Shown here one piece after another: positions 26,303 to 33,448 of a DNA stretch of 33,448 nucleotides (within the stretch, counting starts at the first letter, position 1; each line of letters opens with the position of its first letter). Where the stretch lies: NCBI GenBank assembly GCA_945902135.1, contig CAMDMI010000005.1, forward strand, positions 1-33,448, in the 5' to 3' direction. This stretch comes from Spirosoma fluviale (GTDB lineage Bacteria; Bacteroidota; Bacteroidia; Cytophagales; Flexibacteraceae). The notes beneath the pieces were generated by a model that saw only the letters and a list, made by a program, of their open reading frames with translations, was not told where the DNA came from and did no database searches. Position numbers and translations under genes: made by a program.

Positions 26303-27748
26303 ATGAGTCCCTGGAAATTGATGTTGTTTCTCCTGAGCTGTCTGGGGGCATTTTTGCTTCTGGGTCAGGTTTTTCCTGCAGGGCTAAAAATCGGAGATTA
26401 CAATATTCGTTTTTTCAAGGTAAAAAATCTGATTGAACAAGCTGTTACAAACAAAGAAATCAGGGCGATTGACAAATCAGGTTTGATTCAATTGCAGCAA
26501 AAAGCTGCGATTCTGGCCGAAGAAGACACCTTAATTTCTGGTGGAAAAAAAATCGATGAGGATCTCTCCAATTCAGGATTTCGCCCCAATGTTGAATTTC
26601 ATATTGATTCAGCCTCTGGCATACAATACCCGGCAGGCGACAGCACAATTTTAAATTCATTCTTCCAAAGCCTAGATTCTGCGAGAAGAAAGGAAGAAAT
26701 TGTCCGGATTCTTCACATTGGGGATTCGCAAATTGAAGGCGACCGGATTTCAGGATACCTGAGGCAAAGATTGCAGCAGCAGTTTGGTGGTTGCGGCCCG
26801 GGGCTGATTCCATTTTCTGAAGAAACCGTTTCGAGAATGTATCTTCGGATGGATGGGTACACGCAAACCAAAAAATTTCAACTTTTAGGGAAAGGTCTGC
26901 GGGGAGAACACACCCGATACTCCCTTTTTCATAGTTATTTCCGGCTAAAACAGGATTCAGGGCAATCCAATTCGAATTTGAGCGGAACATTTGCATACCA
27001 CCTCAACAATCTCGGATATAGGCGAAATGGTTATTTTGAAAATGCTACGCTGTTGCTGAGAAACCGGGATTCCCGATTGGAATTAAACACAAGCTCTGGA
27101 AACAGGAGCTTCGCACCGTCCGACTCATTGAGGTTTAGCACATGGAATATGGGCAAACCAAGCCGCAATTTTTCAGTTTCAATGGAAACCGGAGCCGGAA
27201 CCGATTTCTATGGTGTTTGCCTTGATTGCAAATCCGGTGTTGCCCTGGATAATATTCCATTGCGGGGAAGCTCCGGACTGGAGTTGTTGAAAATCAATCC
27301 AAAATTTCTTCAGGAACAAATCAGAAGGCTGAACACGCGCCTTATAATTCTGCAATTCGGCGTGAATGTTGTGCCTTACGATGCTTCTTCCTATAACTGG
27401 TATGAAAACAATCTGGTGAAGATCATATCCACCATCAAGAGCTCGGCGCCTGGCATTCAGGTTCTGGTGATTGGCGTTTCAGACATGGCCAGAAAAAAGA
27501 ATGGCATCTGGGGAAGTTTTGAGACAATTCCCCGGGTAATTTCAGCCCAGCGAAATGCTTGCGCTCGTACCAATTCTGCTTTTTGGGATATGTATCAGGT
27601 GATGGGAGGAAAAAATGCAATCCTTGCATGGAGCAAAACCAGTCCGCCTCTGGCAGGTAAAGATTTGATACATTTAACCCCGAAAGGCGCCCAGGTTGTA
27701 GGGGAGTTTTTGTTTCAGGCAATTCAAAAAGAAATTTCAAAAAACTGA
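26303..27748 (+). CDS. SGNH/GDSL-family hydrolase or O-acetyltransferase-like protein, membrane-anchored
   Basis: N-terminal TM; RILHIGDSQIEGDRISGYLRQRLQQQFGG (block I), ILQFGVNVV, GKDLIHLTPKGAQVVGEFLF (DxxH). Confidence 0.82.
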   Translation: MSPWKLMLFLLSCLGAFLLLGQVFPAGLKIGDYNIRFFKVKNLIEQAVTNKEIRAIDKSGLIQLQQKAAILAEEDTLISGGKKIDEDLSNSGFRPNVEFHIDSASGIQYPAGDSTILNSFFQSLDSARRKEEIVRILHIGDSQIEGDRISGYLRQRLQQQFGGCGPGLIPFSEETVSRMYLRMDGYTQTKKFQLLGKGLRGEHTRYSLFHSYFRLKQDSGQSNSNLSGTFAYHLNNLGYRRNGYFENATLLLRNRDSRLELNTSSGNRSFAPSDSLRFSTWNMGKPSRNFSVSMETGAGTDFYGVCLDCKSGVALDNIPLRGSSGLELLKINPKFLQEQIRRLNTRLIILQFGVNVVPYDASSYNWYENNLVKIISTIKSSAPGIQVLVIGVSDMARKKNGIWGSFETIPRVISAQRNACARTNSAFWDMYQVMGGKNAILAWSKTSPPLAGKDLIHLTPKGAQVVGEFLFQAIQKEISKN

Positions 27749-27749
27749 A

Positions 27750-28892
27750 GTGAAAAAAGCTCTTAAGAGAATTAGCAGTTATTTGCTTTCAACCGCTTCG
27801 ATTCTGGAAATACATGTTTTAGCAAGTATTTTTTCATTTAGTCTATTCGGCTACATACTATTGGTAGCTAAGATAATGCAACCAGACCTAGATGATCATA
27901 TAGAAATTTCAAACAGAATGATGAAGGGAGAGATGATTGGACACCCCTTTTTTTTCTTTTTTCTCCAGCTTTTTTCTTTTTTCTCCGGGAATATAAACGC
28001 GCTGGTTTTTGCGGCTTTTCTGTGTTTTTCAGTAGCCCAATATGGTAAAATAATCCAAAGTATTCGCCTCTGCGAAACAATTCGAGAAAAGCAGGCTAGC
28101 AGATTATTAATTATTCTAATACTTGGTTGTCAGATTGCGATTGGGTTTTTGGCCCTACAAATTGGTTATGTAAAAGGTAGTTTAAGCCCTAATTTTTTTC
28201 ATAATGGCACATTACTTCTATCCATTCCTCCATCGCTATACCTACTTAATGAATCCATACTATTTATTAAGGATAAAAAGAGAAAGGGAATTTTTCGAAT
28301 GCTGCTTTCCGGAATTCTGATTCTACTTATAAAACCTAGTTTTCTTTTTTGCTGGATTCCTGTAATGCCTGTTTTCGTTTTGATTACAGAAGGCGCCGGA
28401 AGAAAATTTATGAAGTTTTTACAAATAAGTGCCACTTTATTTATTTGCCTTTTGGCCCAAAGCCTTTTTCTGAAAAGTTCTAGCATTGACTTTAAGGTTG
28501 TTTTCGATCCTTTCTTTCTTTTTGGAACTATAAAAAATCATTTTTTTGTTTTTATAGCTGCTTGCACATTTCCAATAGTCACCATTATACCCGGATGGTC
28601 GGGTTGGAAAACGGGAATAGGTCTGCTACTTGCAATGATGACTTTGCAAGGCCTTGTTTTGTCATTTTGTTTTTATGACAAAATCAAAAATATAGTTTCG
28701 GCAAACATGATTTGGCAATCATCCATCATCCATTACATACTACTTCTGTACGGAAGTCTAATATTAACTGACCTATTGGAACGAAAAAAGTTCATTTATG
28801 CAATACTGCCGATAGTTGCTTTGTTGGCTCAGGTTCTTTCCGGCGTGCAATACCTTCGATTATCAATTTTTATGCGTACCTTTTTTTTCTAA
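27750..28892 (+). CDS. Polytopic membrane protein of unknown function, possibly glycan/lipid-linked-sugar related
   Basis: 380 aa with many hydrophobic segments; GTG start 2 nt after the SGNH stop; TAATG overlap with the RmlD-like gene. Confidence 0.6.
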   Translation: MKKALKRISSYLLSTASILEIHVLASIFSFSLFGYILLVAKIMQPDLDDHIEISNRMMKGEMIGHPFFFFFLQLFSFFSGNINALVFAAFLCFSVAQYGKIIQSIRLCETIREKQASRLLIILILGCQIAIGFLALQIGYVKGSLSPNFFHNGTLLLSIPPSLYLLNESILFIKDKKRKGIFRMLLSGILILLIKPSFLFCWIPVMPVFVLITEGAGRKFMKFLQISATLFICLLAQSLFLKSSSIDFKVVFDPFFLFGTIKNHFFVFIAACTFPIVTIIPGWSGWKTGIGLLLAMMTLQGLVLSFCFYDKIKNIVSANMIWQSSIIHYILLLYGSLILTDLLERKKFIYAILPIVALLAQVLSGVQYLRLSIFMRTFFF

Positions 28893-29797
28893 TGAAAATT
28901 CTGATAACCGGTGCAAATGGACTCCTTGGGCAAAAATTAGTACGCATCCTCGGAAATTCGAAACATTCAATTCTTGCAAGTGGTCAGGGAGATTGCCGGA
29001 TTCTCAATCTTCCCGATAATGTGAGCTATCGTTCTTGTAATGTCACCAATGAGGAGGATGTTGCAAAAATCTGCAATGACTTTCAACCTGAGGCTGTCAT
29101 TCATACTGCTGCCATGACCAATGTGGATGAGTGCGAGTTAAATCCAGAGCAATGTCATGTGCAGAATGTAATTGCAACGCAGAATGTAATTCGTGCCAGT
29201 GAAATGGTCGGCGCGCATCTCATTCACCTTTCTACAGATTTCATTTTTGACGGCAGCTCAGGGCCATATTCAGAAATGGACAAACCCAACCCAATCAGCA
29301 TTTACGGACAAAGCAAGCTTGATGCGGAGACACTAGTTCAGAAAGCAAAGTGTCCGTGGAGCATTGTCAGAACGGTCCTTGTATATGGAATTGCGCCCGG
29401 CCTTAGCCGTTCGAATATTATACTTTGGGTAAAAGCAAGCCTTGAACATGGCAAGGAAATACAGGTCGTTGACGATCAATTTCGCACCCCCACACTGGCG
29501 GAAGACCTTGCGACAGGATGCATTTTGATTGCAGAAAAAAAGGCTAAAGGAATTTTCAACATCTCGGGAAAGGATTTTCTGACGCCTCATGAAATGGCCA
29601 TCCAAACAGCCGATTTTTTTTCACTCAATAAAGCGCTTATAAAACAGGCATCAGCAGCTACCTTTACTCAGCCTGCCAAAAGACCGCCAAGAACGGGTTT
29701 TAACATCTCAAAAGCCGTACAGGAACTCGGATACAATCCGCATTCATTTCTGGAGGGGATTAAAATACTGGCAACACAGTTGAATCAAGCGGTATAA
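28892..29797 (+). CDS. RmlD-like SDR family sugar oxidoreductase (dTDP-4-dehydrorhamnose reductase family)
   Basis: MKILITGANGLLGQKLVRIL, VIHTAAMTNVDECELNP, LIHLSTDFIFDGSSGPYSEMDKPNPISIYGQSKLDAE. Confidence 0.9.
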   Translation: MKILITGANGLLGQKLVRILGNSKHSILASGQGDCRILNLPDNVSYRSCNVTNEEDVAKICNDFQPEAVIHTAAMTNVDECELNPEQCHVQNVIATQNVIRASEMVGAHLIHLSTDFIFDGSSGPYSEMDKPNPISIYGQSKLDAETLVQKAKCPWSIVRTVLVYGIAPGLSRSNIILWVKASLEHGKEIQVVDDQFRTPTLAEDLATGCILIAEKKAKGIFNISGKDFLTPHEMAIQTADFFSLNKALIKQASAATFTQPAKRPPRTGFNISKAVQELGYNPHSFLEGIKILATQLNQAV

Positions 29798-30924
29798 AAC
29801 CGCGAAATAGTTTCACAAATCATGTCAACCTGACTGTCCTCCAATTCATAAAACAGAGGAAGCCGAAGCAGGCAATCCGTAAACCTGTCTGATTCTGTAA
29901 GGGATCTTCCATCGTGGTTGGCCTGGAAATACGGCGCAGAATGTAAACTCAAGTAGTGAAAAACGGCATAAATACCATTCTTTTTCAAATGGTCTGCCAG
30001 CCTGGTTCTCTCATCAAGATTGCGGCAAACCACATAAAACATATGGCCGTTTTGCGTAGCAAAATCGGGTACGGTTGGCGTAGCCAGCAATCCTTGATGC
30101 TCCAGACCAATGAGCTGGTTTTTGTAACGGTTCCAAAGTGAAATCCGTCTGGCTTGAATGTCATCTATATTTTCAAGCTGGGCATACAAAAAGGCAGCAA
30201 TAATATCGCTGGGCAAAAAACTGGAACCTATGTCAACCCAACTATATTTGTCTACCTCACCGCGAAAAAACGCAGAACGATTGGTCCCTTTTTCTCTGAG
30301 AATTTCTGCTCTGCCCGAATATTCAGGATTGCTGATTACAATCATTCCTCCTTCCCCAGCCATGATATTCTTGGTTTCATGGAATGAAAAACAACCAAGG
30401 TCGCCGCAGGCACCGAGCGGCTTACGGCCATCCCGTCCAATATACCAGGAGTCTATCGCCTGGGCAGCATCCTCCACCACACTTATTCCATACTTTCTGG
30501 CTAAATCATTGATTTTGTCCATATCGGAAGCCACGCCTGCATAATGGACAGGCACGATGGCCTTCGTTTTTTCGTTGATCAGTTCTTCGATTTTGTCCTC
30601 ATCCATTCCGGGATGATCGCTTCTACTATCAACAAACCGAATATGCGCACCTCTCAGAGCAAATGCATTGGCCGTGGAAACAAAGGTATAAGACGGCATA
30701 ATTACCTCATCACCGGGCTCTATCTTCAGCAACAGAGCTGCAAGTTCTAAGGCATCTGTGCAAGATGTAGTTAGCAAAACCTTTCCGAATTCATATTTTG
30801 ATTCAAAAAATTGGTTGCACTTTTTGGTAAACATTCCATCTCCGCTGATTTTGCCGGAAAGAACTGCCTGATAAAGGTAATGTGCTTCTTTGCCTGTTAG
30901 GTAGGGCTTGTTAAATGGAATCAT
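29785..30924 (-). CDS. rffA: dTDP-4-amino-4,6-dideoxygalactose transaminase (DegT/DnrJ/EryC1/StrS)
   Basis: MIPFNKPYLTGKE..GKISGDGMFTKKCNQFFE..VLLTTSCTDALELAALLLKIEPGDEVIMPSYTFVSTANAFALRGA; REKGTNRSAFFRGEVDKYSWVDIGSS closely matches WecE/RffA as remembered. Confidence 0.92.
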   Translation of the reverse strand: MIPFNKPYLTGKEAHYLYQAVLSGKISGDGMFTKKCNQFFESKYEFGKVLLTTSCTDALELAALLLKIEPGDEVIMPSYTFVSTANAFALRGAHIRFVDSRSDHPGMDEDKIEELINEKTKAIVPVHYAGVASDMDKINDLARKYGISVVEDAAQAIDSWYIGRDGRKPLGACGDLGCFSFHETKNIMAGEGGMIVISNPEYSGRAEILREKGTNRSAFFRGEVDKYSWVDIGSSFLPSDIIAAFLYAQLENIDDIQARRISLWNRYKNQLIGLEHQGLLATPTVPDFATQNGHMFYVVCRNLDERTRLADHLKKNGIYAVFHYLSLHSAPYFQANHDGRSLTESDRFTDCLLRLPLFYELEDSQVDMICETISRFYTA

Positions 30925-31567
30925 GCTGATTGAATTTCTTTTTTAATTCTGCAGGAACGCCTGCGTACATACCAGGGAGTTCAAAACTATTCAAAACAAC
31001 TGCACCTGCAGCAATTCTGATGAAATTTCCAATTTTCAGGTTGTCGATTATCGTGCAATTCAAACCAAGAATACAACATTCACCAATTTCGGTTTTTCCA
31101 GCCAATGCAGCAGCAGGAGCCAGAAAACTATGGTTGCCGATTTTGGTGTCATGGGCAATTGTTACGGCTGTATTGAGCAGTACATTTTCACCGATGGCAG
31201 CATTGTGGTCCAAAGTACAGCCCGGCAAAATAAACGAACCCTGACCAATTTTTACAGAAGGATCCACAAATGCAGAATGGTGGATTAATACAGAGAAAGG
31301 AATCAAGCCCCGAAACTGCTCAAAAATCGATTTGCGAAAATCCATGTGGTTGTAACCGATGCCAACCATAAGTTCATCGAATTTGCCTTGTTCAAATGCC
31401 GAGTGAATGTCTTTCAAACCTCCTTCTACCGGAACTCCGGCCACAAGAGATCCTGCTTCAGCAAAATCATCAAAAAAGCAGGCTACTTCGAAATTTCCAC
31501 AGAATGGGGCATGATGGGCTATTAACTTACCCAAATCTCCACTTCCAATTATGCCAATCCGCTTCAT
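30911..31567 (-). CDS. PglD/NeuD-family sugar O-/N-acyltransferase
   Basis: Rossmann-like MKRIGIIGSGDLGKLIAHH; hexapeptide repeats ..SVKIGQGSFILPGCTLDHNAAIGENVLLNTAVTIAHDTKIGNHSFLAPAA; ..GVPAELKKK. Confidence 0.88.
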   Translation of the reverse strand: MKRIGIIGSGDLGKLIAHHAPFCGNFEVACFFDDFAEAGSLVAGVPVEGGLKDIHSAFEQGKFDELMVGIGYNHMDFRKSIFEQFRGLIPFSVLIHHSAFVDPSVKIGQGSFILPGCTLDHNAAIGENVLLNTAVTIAHDTKIGNHSFLAPAAALAGKTEIGECCILGLNCTIIDNLKIGNFIRIAAGAVVLNSFELPGMYAGVPAELKKKFNQHDSI

Positions 31568-31569
31568 TT

Positions 31570-32496
31570 CTATAGATTGGTAAAACTCTTTATTGAATAC
31601 AGCGGTCTGCCTTTACTTTCCTTGTAAATTTTGCCAATGTAAATGGCGGCAATCCCAAGGAAAAATAGCTGTAGGCCCAAACTCAGGACAATTGCACTGA
31701 AAAGTGAAGGCCAGCCTGCAGAAAAATTAAACAAGAAAAGCTTGGCGAAAGCGATGCCAAGGAAGGATAAGACGCCTAACAAGGAAAGCGAAACTCCAAG
31801 ATTCACCGCCAATTTCAGAGGCAATTCGGAAAAATCAAAAATGGCATCAAAAGCCAAACGCATTTTTCGCCTGAAATTGAATTTGCTTTTGCCGGCAAAT
31901 CGTTTCCGTTGCGACACTTCAATCTCGGTCCGATTCATTCCAATGTGAATGAAAATACCTTCAATAAAACGGTTTTGCTCACTGTAAAGCAGGAATTGAT
32001 CGGCAAACCGCCGGCTAAAAATTCGCATTACGGCAAGTCCTTTTGGAATTTCTAGACCAGTAAATTTGTTCAGCGTTCCCCAAAAAATCGCTGAGAAAAA
32101 CTTATTCAGAAGGCTGTCTATCTTTTCCTTTCGGATTCCAAAAACAAGGTCATACCCTTCTTGAATTTTTTCCACAAACTTCGGAATTTCATCGGGCGGA
32201 TCCTGAAGATCAGGGTCCATATAAAGCAAATAATCGCCGCTTGCATACCGGATGCCCGCAGAAACAGCCGCTTGTTTTCCCTGATTGTAAGAGAACTCCA
32301 ATAATTTAATTCTGGATTCAGATGCGGCCTTTTCTTTGATTATTTCTTGGGTTCGATCCTTACTTCCGTCATCAATGAATACTATTTCCCAATCGATATT
32401 GGGAATATTTTCCAGAACAGGAATTGTCTCCTTGAGGTACTGGCCAATGCAATCTTCCTCAAAATAAACAGGAACTACCAGAGATAACTTTTTCAT
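31570..32496 (-). CDS. Glycosyltransferase family 2, DPM1/ArnC-like with two C-terminal TM segments
   Basis: SLVVPVYFEEDCIGQYLKETIP, IVFIDDGSKDRTQEII, LLYMDPDLQDPPDEIPKFV, C-terminal TM pair; ATGA overlap with the HAD gene. Confidence 0.92.
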   Translation of the reverse strand: MKKLSLVVPVYFEEDCIGQYLKETIPVLENIPNIDWEIVFIDDGSKDRTQEIIKEKAASESRIKLLEFSYNQGKQAAVSAGIRYASGDYLLYMDPDLQDPPDEIPKFVEKIQEGYDLVFGIRKEKIDSLLNKFFSAIFWGTLNKFTGLEIPKGLAVMRIFSRRFADQFLLYSEQNRFIEGIFIHIGMNRTEIEVSQRKRFAGKSKFNFRRKMRLAFDAIFDFSELPLKLAVNLGVSLSLLGVLSFLGIAFAKLFLFNFSAGWPSLFSAIVLSLGLQLFFLGIAAIYIGKIYKESKGRPLYSIKSFTNL

Positions 32497-33125
32497 GAGA
32501 GGCAATCCGATAGGAATTCAAAACTGGAAATTTTTCTGCTACAAGCTGGAAAAGTATTGTCCCTGTCTATCAGCCAGGCATTCATTCCTGCTTTCAGACC
32601 GGGCTCCAAGTCTAAGCGAATGGAATCACCGATATATACAATGTCTGAGGCCGGTACGCCAAAACCAGCAATGGCTTCATTGAAAAACCCGGCTTCTGGC
32701 TTCCTGAATTTAGAACGCTCGGATATAATGAGCGATGAGAATTTTCCTGGAATTAATTCACCCAGAATATCTGTCAAGCCAGAATGAAAATTCGATAAAA
32801 CCCCGATTGGTCCATCCCAATTGTCGAGAAAACGAACATCATCAAAAGGTTGCCAGGGAAGGTAAGAACACTTCGAAAAAATATCTTCCAGCAACTGCTC
32901 ATCCGCCATCAAACCAAGTGAATAGAGCAATTCCCGGTTGAAATGATGGTAAAAATCCTTGTTGGTCTTATCCGGAAATACGATTAACTCAGTCAGGATT
33001 CGGTGCTGCCGAATAAAAAGCGCCGGATCAACCACAATTTTATGCTGTTTAAGCACTTCCATAAATCGACCATAAAGATCAGGCTTATGGATTAGGGTAT
33101 TGGCTGCATCCAGAAGTAAAACCAT
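32493..33125 (-). CDS. HAD superfamily protein with non-canonical motif I
   Basis: LLLDAANTL (motif I), GVLSNFHSGL (II), KFRKPEAGFF (III), VYIGDSIRLDLEPGLKAGM (IV). Confidence 0.85.
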   Translation of the reverse strand: MVLLLDAANTLIHKPDLYGRFMEVLKQHKIVVDPALFIRQHRILTELIVFPDKTNKDFYHHFNRELLYSLGLMADEQLLEDIFSKCSYLPWQPFDDVRFLDNWDGPIGVLSNFHSGLTDILGELIPGKFSSLIISERSKFRKPEAGFFNEAIAGFGVPASDIVYIGDSIRLDLEPGLKAGMNAWLIDRDNTFPACSRKISSFEFLSDCLS

Positions 33126-33448
33126 CAGTATAGAAAAAAGTTATCCTTGTTTGTCCGATTCAAATCCGAAACCGATTTGGCATCGGGGTAAATTACATCC
33201 ATCAAAATCCGCTGTGCCAGGCCTTCTCTGATTTGAGGAATTGGCGCAGGCTGGTTGAATAAAAGTTCCTGCATGGTCCAGGCCACATCGGCAAAACCAA
33301 AATGTGTTCGAATGGAATTGGTGCCTGAAATCCGGCAATTCACTTCAAAAGGAATTACCTCATTTTGTTCAGTTACGATTGCTTGAATATTAAAAGATCC
33401 TTTCAAGTCTGAATGTCGAACCATCAACTCCGCCATTTCTCTTAATTG
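33125..33448 (-). CDS. ATP-grasp domain protein (carbamoyl-phosphate-synthase-like), truncated at window edge
   Basis: QLREMAELMVRHSDLKGSFNIQAIVTEQNEVIPFEVNCRISGTNSIRTHFGFADVAWTMQELL: ATP-grasp C-terminal E.N.R motif; frame open to the window edge, so the ORF-track Met at 33436 is internal. Confidence 0.8.
   Translation of the reverse strand, partial: QLREMAELMVRHSDLKGSFNIQAIVTEQNEVIPFEVNCRISGTNSIRTHFGFADVAWTMQELLFNQPAPIPQIREGLAQRILMDVIYPDAKSVSDLNRTNKDNFFLY

Noticed and set aside
26460-26996. 178-aa minus-strand ORF
   Set aside because: Antisense to the SGNH gene with no recognisable domain

Overview
This 33.4 kb window looks like a compact Bacteroidota (Flavobacteriia/Cytophagia-like) chromosome segment. 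The evidence is TAnnTTTG-type promoter boxes, DUF4296, DUF983, DUF4397 and T9SS C-terminal domains, and a bifunctional DAHP synthase/chorismate mutase. I recognise about 32 coding regions. Housekeeping and metabolic genes: queE, rluD, nuoA, pncC/cinA C-terminal domain, SCO1, DedA, CocE/S15 hydrolase, LD-carboxypeptidase, XerC/D, DAHPS-CM and smpB. Others: two DUF58 proteins, an MsbA-like ABC exporter, an unusual 1002-aa TerB-like/ABCG fusion, a DUF433/DUF5615 toxin-antitoxin-like pair beside a coiled-coil PD-(D/E)XK-like protein, a BtuG-like propeller plus surface-protein pair, and a DUF4397 T9SS cargo protein. The window ends in a surface-glycan/nucleotide-sugar block (SGNH, polytopic membrane protein, RmlD-like; then on the minus strand ATP-grasp, HAD, ArnC/DPM1-like GT2, PglD-like, WecE/RffA). 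No tRNA, rRNA, CRISPR array, prophage or IS element was seen. The observations most worth checking are: (i) a set of start codons 4-5 nt downstream of TAnnTTTG or near-match boxes, predicting leaderless mRNAs, with several supplied TTG-start ORFs beginning inside the promoter box; (ii) a 47-aa basic protein plus terminator missed by the ORF track; (iii) the BtuG-like pair without btuB or room for a cobalamin riboswitch; (iv) the ATP-grasp/HAD/GT2/PglD/WecE operon, whose HAD has a non-phosphatase motif I; (v) several convergent gene pairs with abutting or overlapping 3' ends. I did not find strong evidence for a wholly new defence-type system.
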